A stretch of 64,000 nt of DNA. Source: Dinochytrium kinnereticum (taxonomy: Eukaryota > Chytridiomycota > Chytridiomycetes > Chytridiales > Chytridiaceae). Position numbers and translations under genes: made by a program. Below are positions 38,901-50,169 of this stretch, piece after piece. Each line of letters opens with the position of its first letter. Positions within the stretch are counted from its first letter, which is position 1. A model generated the notes under the pieces. That model was not told where the DNA came from. It saw nothing but the letters and a program-made list of their open reading frames with translations, and did no database searches. The stretch is from contig JADGJT010000029.1 in NCBI GenBank assembly GCA_027604005.1, positions 1 through 64,000 on the forward strand, written 5' to 3'.

Positions 38901-40221
38901 TGAAGTGGAGCTAAGATCCAGCAGCATCGTTCAAGGTTTGTCGTCAGGTATTTATTTCGCTGATTTTTAGTGGGATGGGTCAATTCCGACTGGAAGTTCG
39001 ACCCTGAAGGAGGAGAAGGCGTAGGAGGTGACAGCATTTTTGATGTCCCTTTTTTATTAAACAAGCATCAATGTAGATGACAATAATTCATACGCATACG
39101 ACGGATTTAGGCAGCGGAAATGGCACGGTACATTAAAAAGTGTCAGTATTTCCTTTATCGCATCAACCAATATTCTGAAAATATTGGATAATTTAGAACG
39201 CATATGGAGATCCATGGAAGGCTGGGGACGTAGTTACCGCTTTACTTGATCTGGATGAATGCGTGATGTCATTCATGCTCAATGGGCAGAATCTTGGTGT
39301 TGCCTTTATGGACATACCCCAAGATTTAAGCTGGTTTCCCGCCGTATCTATAGCGGCAGGACAAGGATGTAAATTGTTTTTCGGTAGTGATTTACACCCT
39401 CTAAGGTTTCAATATCTTTTAAGAAGCACTAACTTTTAGATATGCTCCGGCTGGATACACTCATTTTGGAGGAAGCATCCACTCGGACCCTACGTTAAAG
39501 CTAGGGGACTTATCAGTAGAAGTACTTTCTGAGCACAAGCGTGAAAGCAACGAAACTTCCGAAGATAGAGAAGATAAAGAAACGGTCCAGCGTAACGAGG
39601 CTTTACCGGACGAAGGAGAGGCGCAGGATACATCTCTTTTGGTGTCTTTAGATGAGCTAGGCCTATCTCCCTCAATCTCGTTTTCTATTACGATCGATTT
39701 CGATCAAATGTGCGATAGGTATTTCTATTTGTGTACTATGTACTGAACCTCTTAGAGAATGGCAGTTTGGGCTTTATGATTCTGAAAAGAATTTCATCCT
39801 ATTGGTTGAAAAGGCTTCCGGGAACTCAAGTATCTCGAAAAGCTTAGATTCTGATATATCTCTGGAGCCAATGGATATAGATGGTAACTAGCATGATTTA
39901 CTCATTATAATTTTTTCAGCAATGCTTTGCCAAGTGGAAGTGCTATGTTTCATCAAACGGATTTCACCTCAAGTTGGCGATACCTTGACATGTAGCTACT
40001 ATAACAGCGCAAATACAGTTATCTTTAAAATCAATGATCGGCTCTTAGGTAAGTTGAAAGATTTCAACACGGTCTCTAAGTTCGGACATAGGATCGGTCG
40101 ATTCGAATTTCCAGGATACCAATAATTTATTTCCATTCCATAGGAACTTCCGGCACCCTCGCTGCAATTTGCAAGCAGAGTAAAAAAGTTATTTCCTAAA
40201 TATATGGATGTACAGCATTGA
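35944..40221 (+). CDS. Membrane-anchored armadillo-repeat protein with C-terminal SPRY domain
   Basis: ATG 35944: MDSTVAFAVGLLTVLTISY is a likely signal-anchor, followed by a basic Ser-rich stretch. Many ARM-like segments follow, for example PQLKRKGIEAIQQLTKI, STCRHAVVSLYRLVSDKG, GVLDPIANFLSQNP, LQYSGALLLLNLSALS, EDIQAVLAKILITIVRKKPD and LVKLIENDESLLLQALMSFA. A clear SPRY domain starts near 38830: WTFESVRAIRSASLHGKYCFEVEL, VGWVNSDWKFDPEGGEGVGDD, SYAYDGFRQRKWHG, YGDPWKAGDVVTALLDLDE and MLNGQNLGVAF. A second region (SISFSITIDFD to FKINDRLLG) may be a degenerate SPRY. Exon joins between 36390 and 36620 and the very end are unresolved. The most likely last exon gives LQFASRVKKLFPKYMDVQH with TGA 40219-40221, the alternative a stop at 40125. 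Confidence 0.7.
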
Positions 40222-40314
40222 ACACATGTAGCGGATTTCCTAGGAATAATGCAATGCAAACTCATTGATTCCCAATGATCTGAGCACGCTGCATCATATC
40301 ATTAGTAAAATCTT

Positions 40315-41658
40315 TCACACGGATCCTACAAGTTCCAGGATTTGAGAGCGTTGATCTGGAGGAAGCAACTGAATCTCTTCGGGTGTCAAATTTAAAACTT
40401 TCATGAGAAGTTGCTAAGAAAGAACTTAGAATATTCACTTTCAGAAAAAAAGCACCTTCTGCTGTTCTTGTACCATGTTATCTGTAAAAGAATGATTATG
40501 AGAACGCACAACAGCAGGTACTGGCTTACTCAGATTCTGCCCAACTGGAGCGGCTTGTCCAAGGAATTGATTTGGGGGATTGGCGGGAGGTACCGGATTC
40601 AACAAAAAGTTCGGTTGCGATGTTGCCGTCCCTTGAGCAATGCGCTTTTGACGTTATCCTTTGACTAAAAGTTGAGCGTACCTGCATGAGTAAAGGGTCC
40701 ACAACGTTCATAGCAAGCATTGTCTGGAACATCGCATATGCAAGTTGAGGATTTCCATTCAATAAAGCCCGAGCTTGCTCTGGATGATTTTGAACCAAGA
40801 ACTGTAGAAATAAAATAGTTAGCCCACGTTTTAATAAGCGCTAAACCTTCATCTGAGCCATCACCTCTACTAATTGGGCGGATGGTATGCTGTCCATGAC
40901 TTTGTTTATAGCTTCTGTTGATGCTTGAGGCGTTAAAGGCGTTGGCGCTGATGCTCTTTGAGCACTGTATTGGGTCTTTGGCTTCATAATTAAGACAGTG
41001 GAGAAAAAAACCCCTAGTATAATACCTCTTCGTCTGTTCTCGCAGGAAGTGGTTGATCTTCCTTATCACTCTCTGCGAATGCAATTCGAAGCTGTCTTCC
41101 TCCAACGTCGTAGTTCTGCAGTATGGACAAAAATCAAGAAGATGGTAGGGACTTAAGCCCCTCCTTCAATTCGAAAAATAGAGTGAGGAGCAGTTGTGCT
41201 CAACTCACTCAAACACCATTCGTTGTCCCGAGGGCTTGCTGAATATCTCAGCCAAGTTTACTCGAAAACAGAAAAAAAGGGAAAAGCAAAGAACGAGAAT
41301 GAGGCGGGGAAGAAAAAGGAATATTGGCTTATAATTTCTAACTGCGCTTGCAGCTGTATCAGGATCTGACTCTATTAGCTAAGCTGCATAGTGAGGAAAC
41401 CTTTGAAGGTGCAGAATCCGAATCCCTTCGGCTTTCCCGTGTCTCTATCGAAGACTAAGCGAAACGAGACAACAGGCCCAACTTCTTTAAAGATATCAAT
41501 CAATTGCGTTTCGGCAACGTCGTCTAGTCAAAGATCAGGCCAATCGATATTAGCTCAATGTTTATTTCTTTCAGCAAACATGGGATGTTTCCGACTGGAT
41601 ATCATTAATGAACCACCATGAATCACTGATTCTTACCAAAGACAACTCTGGACGTCAT
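40315..41658 (-). CDS. CSTF2: Cleavage stimulation factor subunit 2 (CstF-64/Rna15)
   Basis: RNA-binding subunit for mRNA 3'-end cleavage. ATG 41656-41658: exon 1 (22 nt) MTSRVVF, a 15-nt exon at 41580-41594 completing VVFVGNIPY (RNP2), then [21 protein letters not shown] and [10 protein letters not shown] (RNP1). The end of the RRM is [20 protein letters not shown]. The join between [18 protein letters not shown] and NYDVGGR is unresolved: there may be another small exon near 41230-41260. Next comes the hinge [36 protein letters not shown]. The C-terminal helical domain is [24 protein letters not shown], with TGA 40315-40317. The hinge and C-terminal domain make CSTF2 secure. CPSF30 of the same machinery is 10 kb away. 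Confidence 0.92.
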
Positions 41659-41712
41659 CCGCACCACCAGAAGATTTTTATTGATATTTATATGTTCTTT
41701 TACAAGATGGTC

Positions 41713-42765
41713 TTAAACAACAAGACCGAGATATTCAGTTACAAATACACGAAATATTGACGCAAAGTCTTGGATGGACTCAGCATCCACAGCTGCCGCA
41801 TTATCGGCTTCTGTATGCCATACACTCGGAAAGCGAGAAGGTATAACATGCACCACAGGAACCCCACGCTCAAGGAATGGCTTGTGGTCATCCTCGATAC
41901 CTCCAGCAAAAGGCGAACCACCTGGCACAAAGTATCCTGCCTCCCCCTCGGTAAGGGTGGAAAGATGCCTAGTGGATAATAGATTGAATTGCGCAAGCCG
42001 AGCCTCAATGTCAACCAGTCTGCTCCATGCCCAGGTTGTCCGTTCCTGCAAGTTCAGGAGCTTCACATCCGGCGTCCCGAGTAGGTCTAGCAAAACAAAA
42101 AGCTCAATAGATTCCAAATAATTTGAGACCCTTCCGTCTTCGTAGATAATCTTTCTGCTCTGCCATCGCTTCGCCAAGTGCCTTGAACCATACAGTGAAT
42201 CTGTTGCCGTCCACTGTTTCACAGCCTCTTCGCCATCGAAAAATATCAGCTGCAGGGTGGTGGTTGATGACTTTCCTGCACGAGTTGCCATGCTTTGAGT
42301 GAGTAGCGGATCCAAAGTTTTTGCAACATCAATCAAGATCGCACATGGAACTGCAGAATCCGTTGCGCCGATGAACTCAAACTGCTTAAAGTATTTGCTG
42401 TCAAAGTGGGCTGCAAGGACCAAACGCCGAGCTGCGTTTGGATCTTTCGTGACAATAATATTGTTAAAAGGCCATCTTCCCATCGGCGTATCGGCTTCAA
42501 ATGTATCCTGCTCAATTGTCCAATTTAAAGACCTGAAGGTGTTCAGGATATGCTTCTGGACCTTGCGACTTCCCGGTGAACCAGGATTGCGGGGAACGAG
42601 AAATGGGGCTAAGTCCGATCCAGCGGTGGTGAATTTTGCCTCCCACTTGTCCCTAGCAGCAACCTCTCGCAGCTGACTCTCAGTCAGTCTCGTGGGGAAC
42701 TGCGAATGCACATGCTTTGAGTAGCTGCATGACACCAAGAAAAAGAGTATCAGACTGGCGAACAT
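41713..42765 (-). CDS. QPCT: Glutaminyl-peptide cyclotransferase (M28-fold, zinc-dependent)
   Basis: Converts N-terminal Gln/Glu of secreted peptides to pyroglutamate. About 350 residues in one uninterrupted exon. The start at 42763-42765 gives MFASLILFFLVSCSYS, a signal peptide; the frame is open 84 bp further upstream to another ATG at 42849, less likely because it would bury the signal. Family blocks are FLVPRNPGSPGSRKVQKHIL, RLVLAAHFDSKYF, the zinc Asp in GATDSAVPCAILID, Glu in LIFFDGEEAVKQW, SLYGSRHLAKRW, DDHKPFLERGVPVVHVIPS and the zinc His in FPSVWHTEADNAAAVD. It ends in TEYLGLVV. All neighbours have several introns, so an intronless gene here stands out. It lies 54 bp downstream of the CSTF2 start on the same strand. 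Confidence 0.95.
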   Translation of the reverse strand: MFASLILFFLVSCSYSKHVHSQFPTRLTESQLREVAARDKWEAKFTTAGSDLAPFLVPRNPGSPGSRKVQKHILNTFRSLNWTIEQDTFEADTPMGRWPFNNIIVTKDPNAARRLVLAAHFDSKYFKQFEFIGATDSAVPCAILIDVAKTLDPLLTQSMATRAGKSSTTTLQLIFFDGEEAVKQWTATDSLYGSRHLAKRWQSRKIIYEDGRVSNYLESIELFVLLDLLGTPDVKLLNLQERTTWAWSRLVDIEARLAQFNLLSTRHLSTLTEGEAGYFVPGGSPFAGGIEDDHKPFLERGVPVVHVIPSRFPSVWHTEADNAAAVDAESIQDFASIFRVFVTEYLGLVV

Positions 42766-42967
42766 TTGGACGTTAGGCTTGTGTGACCATAAAGAACAGT
42801 CAATAGACAGCTGCAAAGCAAGCTGTCCCAAAAAGCTGGGAGGTAGCATGCCTTCAATGAAAGCATCTTGGTACGCGATAGATTGTTATATACATGCTTT
42901 TCATCTTCTAGGCAGAAACGTTTTGCACAAAGATGACACACCCGAGCAACATACTGTTTAACGCCAC

Positions 42968-43974
42968 TCAAAGCTCCTCAAAAGACGTGACCATTCCACA
43001 TGATATGCAGGTCTGCTTCGTGCTGGAAACCAGATGTAATTTAGCACCTGTGGTAATCAGAGTAGATACTCACACTCCCTCCTTCTCATCATATTCACCA
43101 TCGCCAAACTCATGTGTGTGATCGGTTTCAACCTTCTTCCAAATACTGGTACGTGTCTTCTTTCTCAGCTCTTCATCAACCATAAATAGGAAGCCCAAAG
43201 AAAACGATCTTCACCTAGAAGTTTTTTCTTGAAAGCTTGCTCCTTTTTAACTGCCTTTTCATCCTCTCGTCTTTGGAACTCCTTGTCCAGGTTCTCCAAG
43301 CTACCCCACTTCTCTTTTGCAAAGTCTTCCACCTATAATTTGTTAGCTTTCACTAGTCAACTGGATCAACTTAACCGGTATTTACCTGCATTCTCAGATA
43401 CAGAAGCATGTGCGCATACGTCGACTTATGAGGATTGGGCTTTTCCCAGCAAGGCATTTTGGTATGATCTTTCAACTCACTGTCCGTCAGCAAGTAGTCC
43501 TAAAGCCGATTGGAATTCACTGACAAAAAATAAAGAGCCCCATACTGTTTTACATTCCGTTTTGGTCAGCAGGCTGTACTTTTCCGTCAGCTTATCCCTG
43601 CATTCTCGACACACATTAACGTTGTATTGACGTTGATAATTGACATCGACGTCCATTGAACGACATTCCGAGCATGTCGGTATATCATCGTTCGAACCTT
43701 TTTCTTCGAAAAAAAGTTTTGCAGGTTTAGGATCTAGTTTCGCCTTTTTTGCTTCTGGCTCTTCGTCAACCATGAACCCAGCCTTTGTATCATGCATAGT
43801 ACTGAAGTTGTACTCGCAGTAAGTCAGATCCATCTCCTTTGCCTTCCGACGCAAGTTCTGTGGGCTTGGCTGGGCTGCCACTGCTGTCACAGTTGCAGAC
43901 TGTATAGGGATCGGCGGTGGCCGTCCAGCAGCCTTGATCCTTTGCAAGGCCAGACTTCGGGCACTTTCGGTCAT
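42968..43974 (-). CDS. RAD14: XPA/Rad14 nucleotide excision repair protein
   Basis: Damage-verification scaffold of nucleotide excision repair. ATG 43972-43974 ([20 protein letters not shown]). A nuclear-signal-like [11 protein letters not shown] precedes the XPA zinc finger. The finger reads [12 protein letters not shown], then [22 protein letters not shown] (C-x2-C-x18-C-x2-C). Next are [24 protein letters not shown] and [40 protein letters not shown] follows, and the C-terminal second Cys pair [17 protein letters not shown] ends at TGA 42968-42970. Roughly five exons. The start is 74 bp from the MON2 ATG on the other strand. Confidence 0.95.
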
Positions 43975-44048
43975 TGTGGATTGTGGGGAATGGGAATGGG
44001 ACAGGCTTGGAACGAAATTGTCGATTTTTGTGAGAAGATCACAGCATC

Positions 44049-47000
44049 ATGGCCTCTCCGGCCAACCCAAACGGGTTGATCACGTTCTTGAGCAATGAGC
44101 TCGCGGCGCTCTCGACAGAATCGAAGAAGAAACACCCTGAAGTTAAAGAGGTTTTATCTCGATCCTTACGAAAGCTCTAACCGCATATTGCATAAATTAG
44201 GCCGCCGACCGCCTGCTGCATCACTTAAGAACCCTGAAAGACAAGGCTACAACGGACGAGGTGTCTTACGGTACTCGTTCTTCATCTTAATGGTTCTTAC
44301 GAATCCCAGAGCTCTCAAAGCTGGATGATACTGTTCGTCCTTTTATATTTGGGCTGGAATCGAAGAACAGCAAACTTGTGTCTACTTCTGTCGCATGCAT
44401 TCAAAGATTGATAATGACCCATGCCGTTCCCGAGGTTTTGAGGGCTGTTCTGCACTTATCTGATTCTTTAGACTTCAATACATCACATACTGAAGTCTTT
44501 CTCCGACCTCGTGTCTGGGCCAGTTGAGCTTCAAGTCAAATTACTGCAAAGCCTTCTGCCCCTGCTCACCATATATAGCAGTTTGTCAGGAAAGGTGATC
44601 GGGGAGGTATTTATCGATATAATCGCGTATCCTCATGGTTTTATAGACACTTTATTTGTGCTTTCGTCTTCAAGACTCCAAATCACCTATAATACACAAT
44701 ACAGCACATGCCACACTTCGGCAGCTGATTTTATTCATTTTTGAAAAGGCGGCACCATCATCGAATTTACATGGGAACGGTAATTTTGCGTTTACTGTCC
44801 GTTACAATATTAATATTTGCACCAGATAATAAAGGTTCTAATAATTCAATAAACGCGAAAACCGAGAGTAAATCACATTCTCTGTTTAAGCGTGATGCAT
44901 ATATGCTATTTCAGGTATATAACCCCTATAAAAATACTCTAAATGTGGAATTAGGACCTTTGCCAGCTAACTTCTGGAGAGCCGTCATTTTTCATTAAAA
45001 CCCCGTCAATACCTAAAAATCTTGGATTAGAACTAATTGAATGTGTTGTATGCGGGCAGCCTGCATTGTTTAAGGAGGTTCTACACTGCTTCGCTAAATC
45101 GTACTGATGTGATAATGCTACAGATGCCGGAGCTATTGAATTTGTTGAAAGAAAAAATATGTCCATTAGTCATCAAATCCTTCTCTGAGAAGAACGATTT
45201 CTCTGTCGCCTTGCGCCTAATAAGAATTGTTGATGGAATTATTAAACACTTCCATGATATCTTGGTTAGTGTATTGATCCTATAATTTCTAAGCGTCGTG
45301 CAGCTAATGGAGTGCGAGATCTTTTTGGCGATGTTTTCAAAACTCCTTGAGCCAGAATGCGCCCCAAGCTGGCAAAGGGTTTTGGTTTTAGAGTCATTCA
45401 AGAATCTTTTTCTAAGCGAGGGACTTATGCGATCTGTTTTCGTCAACTATGATCAAAAAGAGCATTCTTCGAAAGTTCATCAGGAAATTTTGAACGGCCT
45501 CGCACGAATCATTATCGCAGAAAAGATTTCTATTCTCTTTCCTCCGATACCGACCGCCGCGGAGAGTCCAGTGCAAGGAATAAACACCCCAGAAGTTTGG
45601 AATGTTGGCGCCCAACTATCCTCCATTAAAGTTCAGTGGTGAGTCCTTGATATTATTTCCTTAAAGATTCTAAATTACTGTAAAAGTCTTGAACAGCTTG
45701 ATAAAACTGATCCACCGTCTATACCTGAGACATATCACCTTTTCCTAGCCATTCAATGCATCTTAGCTCTTGCCGACTCCCAATCAACATTCATTTTGGC
45801 GAAGCTTCAAGATAGTCTCAGTACAACTGTTGGCTACACTTCCTTATCTGAAAGCGCTATACATTCCGCTGACATCGTAACCGGTATCGAAATGGTGAAA
45901 GTTTCTTGGTCCTCAATATTGGCGTCCATGATAATTTTGTGCAAGTCATCTATCGACGACGATCTATTTTATGCGGCACTTAATACGTATCAACAATATT
46001 CCACCGCGGTCGGACTTTTGGGGCTGTCATCGGATCGGGACACACTCATTGTGTCTTTATGCCGAATAAGTCTCCCACTTATTGTTTCAGGCAACCTAGA
46101 TATATCCTTTGTTATAAGGGAAATCAGCCAGTTTAGCACTGCAACTGCACAGGCGCTCCTGAGTCGGCTATCCAACATTCAAAACCATATTTTGGACGAA
46201 AGAGGAGTTATGTGTCTGCGATCTGTACTAGCGATCATATCTAGCCTATCAGAAGTGCTAGATGAGAAGGCCTGGTTTTTGGTACTAGAAACACTTCAGT
46301 TGGCGGATAATCTGGTGTCTACGGGGCGTTTAGGCAAGAAAGAATCGAGCTCGGGGGCACTTTTAAAGGATGACACATCCAAAGAGCTCTCGAAATCTCG
46401 TCTTCCGACTTCAGTCGCTGGCTCTATCGATAATCACTATCTATCCTTACTGGCTCTTGTCAGAAAATTATTTGAAGCCACGAAATCCTTCAATGATTCG
46501 TGCTTTGAAAGCTTCCTTCGTGCCTTGTGCAGGCTGTGTAAAGAATCAGCAATATCGTCTGGTAACCTTGCTATGTCCCGGCAGGATGCAAAATTCTCTG
46601 AAGAAAAGGCATTTTCGTTGACACACTTGACCGAGATTGTCATAGGAAGCATCGACAGAATTCTAAGATCACCCTTCGAGTTATGGAAGCACACTGTAAA
46701 CCTCTTAGTTGATATAGCGCATGGAAATCAAAGTAGTCCCGCTTACAGAATTTGCGCATGTGCCTCCTTTGGGGACATTCTGGTTACAGCAGTTCAACAC
46801 GCGGAAATTCGTGACCGCGATGGAGAGATTGAGCGAACTCTTCTCGGCCCATTGCAGCGTTTGATGGGCATAGGACAGAACCTATTTTCTCCTGTATCTT
46901 CGGATAAAGTTGTCCTTGATGAAGATAAGCCTTTGCGGAATCAATATCTCGTAGAGGTTCAGAAATGTGGACTTGAAACACTCAATAAGCTTCTTCAGAC

Positions 47001-50000
47001 GAATGGGCAGAAGCTAGCAGACGGGTGGTCTATTGTTTTTGAAATACTTCGTAGTGTTTTTGGTGTTTCAAAAACAAAAAGGCAAGAAAACTCAAATACT
47101 CTATCGGTCGGAACACTGAACGAGCCTAGCTCGTCGGAAGCTCTTCCATCTGCTAGTAAAATGTCTACGCTTGTTCGCGTGTCATTTCCTTCCTTGCAGC
47201 TCATCTGCAATGATTTCTTAACTAGTTTGGACCCTATTCTGATCTATGACTGCATTGAAACTCTCAGCTGCTTTGGGTCCTTTTCTGAAGATGTGAACAT
47301 AAGCTTAACTGCGGTTGGTCTCTTATGGTCCATCAGCGACCATGTGCTGACAAAAAGACACGCGTTGGAGAAAGAGGCAAGAAATGATGGCGAGCCGACA
47401 AGTGAGAGCTATCATCCACGACTTGATGGAAGTCAAGACCTCTCACTTAAGATACCTATTCAGAACTCGCTTTCCCATACTTGGACAACGGCGAATATGG
47501 ATATCTTGTGGATGCATCTTCTCGCTAACTTATCGCAGCTCTGCTCAGACTCAAGGCCAGAAGTACGGAACTCAGCGAACCAAAGTCTTTTCAGAACAAT
47601 TGGCATGAATGGAAGGAAGCTTACATTGGAAGCTTGGGATGAGTGCATTTGGAACGTTCTTTTCCCTCTGTTGGAGCGTGTGAAAGTTTCGAGTGAGAGG
47701 GTAGAGTTGATGATTCGACTACAGAATGCAGGAGAGACGCCTGTGAAGGAAACTCGGAATAATTCCATGTCGTTTCATCATTCAAGAAACACGGCAGCCA
47801 AACAATGGGACGAGACTAAAGTGTTGACTTTAAACGGCGTGACCAATTCTTTTATCACATTTTTCCCGGTGCTTATTGACCTTGGCGATGGTTTTGATCG
47901 GGCTTGGAACCTCTTTCTAGATTACATCAAAGCTTGGTGCTTGTCTGGAAGCACTGAAGTTTCTATAGCCTCCCTAAAAAGCCTTAAGTCTTTGGTACGA
48001 TATCCAAAAGATACGCCTGCTGCTGATGGAGATACAAAGATCGCAAGTTTTATAGAGAAACGACAAAAGAGTCTATGGAGAGTGGCGTGGGAAGTTTGGG
48101 AGGGAATTGGAGAGGGCATCGCTTTTCATTCGGATGAAGGAGATGACTTTCCCTCCGGGATTTCTAATTCGAAGGAGAAGCTGAGCCCAGGGAGAAGCGT
48201 TGTGCTGCCTCAGAATCTTAAAGTTGTTTATGGCTCCATGACACAGGAAACCATAATCCTGTTCCTGTCAGTGTTTACTGAAATTTTCGAGGTCATTCGG
48301 AGCACCTTCGGCCTTTTTGAGCTTAGGAAGTTCTTCAATATCTGCGCTTCTCTAGTCCTTTACCATAATGTGTTTCCAAGTGACGTAACCACAACTCGAT
48401 ATCGGGCGGATTTAATTAATGATATTGATAACTGCTCTCCCCTGCAGCAGGCAGTTTTAGATTACCTTTCAGGCTCTAAGGTTTCATTCCAAGGAATAAG
48501 AGGTGAACCTGAGGCAACACTTCAGGTTATTTCAAGTTTTATCCGATATCCATTTGTCTCTCGCTCTAAGTCAGACAGTCACCAGTCTTTGCTATCACCA
48601 CGAAATGAGGGTGGAACGCAAGCCTTTACTTATATGGCTTTTGCAAAGAGATCCATTCAAGTTCTGATTACACTTTTTATGGAACATAAGGGCCTCTCGT
48701 CATTATATTCTTCGGGAACTTTCGAATCTATAATCTCAGCTCTTGCTGTTCCGATGAAAGCCAAATACAGCTGTCCATCTCCAGGTCTGAAGGACACCAC
48801 ACCGCTCTGGCGCTCTGCTGCCAACACGTCGGTTTCGATCGTCCAAATTGGATTGCAGAGCATACGAGAACATCTTTCAGGTTTGAACATTTCATTTTTT
48901 TTTTAACATTTTTTAGAACTACCTCCTGAATCGTGCAGTAAAATCTATAGGGCTATTGTTGAAATGTTCGATGGATTTTTGCTGACGCTCAGGTAGGATA
49001 ATTCCCAAAGAAAAGTGTCATAATTCTGTGGATAGCGTCGCCCCCTCTTCGATCTCTCCGGAAGAACTTGCAGTCGATGAAGATTTCGATATATCTGTCC
49101 TGGAGACATTGAAAACAGATGTTTTCGGTCATTTTGGATTGCCACACGTTTCAGAGGAGATATTGAAAGACATGGCGACAGTGATTGTAAAGGGTACAAA
49201 GCTTTACGTGAAGGTTATCCGGGCTTCCTCGAGCCATGAGGATGATGACGGTCATGGAAAATATACTCCCTCTGGGAGCCGTAGCAATTCAATTACGGAA
49301 AAGCATAGCTTAAAACCAGCCGCCACAAATTCTGTTACGCAACTACGCGGTAGCTCCATGCCTGGGTCGGCGCGGGCGTCGACGTCTGGCTTGGATGCGT
49401 CAAGCTCATTGCTAGATAGTTTGCATAAGAAGGACACCTCGGCAGGCTCGCCTGACATTATTCCCGCATCAAGGCATAATTTTGCTATTCAGTGCATTTA
49501 TATCTTGTTTAGTCTATGCGCCTCATGGGGTTTAAATGAAGGTCAGTGGATAATGTGTTCATTGTTTCTCTTTTTGCCTTCTCTTATATTGGGATCTTGC
49601 CCTAGATCCTGATGGCTCGAAGTTCCGCGTCGCTCGAGTTGTGTCGCCGATGCTTGTGGACAAAATGTGTTCTGTCCTCAGAGCATACAACAGTGACAGG
49701 CCAACGTACACACGGCAACAGTTCCCAAGGTAGGAGAATATGGTCAGAACCATGCCGTTTTAACGACGACTTAGACTGAGAAACGAGGAGGTGATAGTAT
49801 TCCTCACGAAAGCCAAAGAAACCTCCTTCCAACCTGGCATACTGTCAGACTCAGAAGCGAATCCAGGTAAGAAGTTGGGTCCATGTAGCCGGTATATGAT
49901 TATTAACATCTTGCAGCATCCCTTCGCTACCTTGTCACTCGTGGCAATTGGGCACATCTATACCTGATTTACCCCGACCTTTGCGACATTGTGTGCGTTA

Positions 50001-50125
50001 TCGCGCGCAGTGGAAGGCCTAGCCACGCGCAAGGGGCAGTCGCGCATTTCACCGAAGACGATGAGAGAATCGTCGTGGCTGCCAGATCGTGTCAGGGCCA
50101 GATCGGAAACGACTTTTCACAATAA
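44049..50125 (+). CDS. MON2: MON2, large Golgi/endosome trafficking protein related to Sec7 ARF-GEFs
   Basis: Peripheral Golgi HEAT-repeat scaffold without a Sec7 catalytic domain; acts with the flippase Neo1 and Dop1 in retrograde traffic. ATG 44049: FLSNELAALSTESKKKHPEVKE, then AADRLLHHLRTLKD, VRPFIFGLESKNSKLVSTSV and CIQRLIMTHAVPE, matching the MON2 N-terminal domain. Then come STHTAADFIHF-like regions and KEHSSKVHQEILNGL. A 3.1-kb uninterrupted exon at about 45700-48890 includes SRPEVRNSANQSLFRTIG, typical of the MON2/BIG middle region. The C-terminal part is RYLVTRGNWAHLYLIYPDLCDIV. TAA 50123-50125, although the final 45 codons after CDIV are not typical of the family and an intron could end it differently. 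The 5' third has many short introns. Confidence 0.88.
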
Positions 50126-50169
50126 CCAAAAAAACCAATAGAACGGGTTGTGTAACAAAAATCTTTACC

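Noticed and set aside
45796..48906. 1036-residue open frame as a separate gene
   Set aside because: It is the long central exon of MON2; the flanking exons supply the typical MON2 N- and C-terminal blocks.
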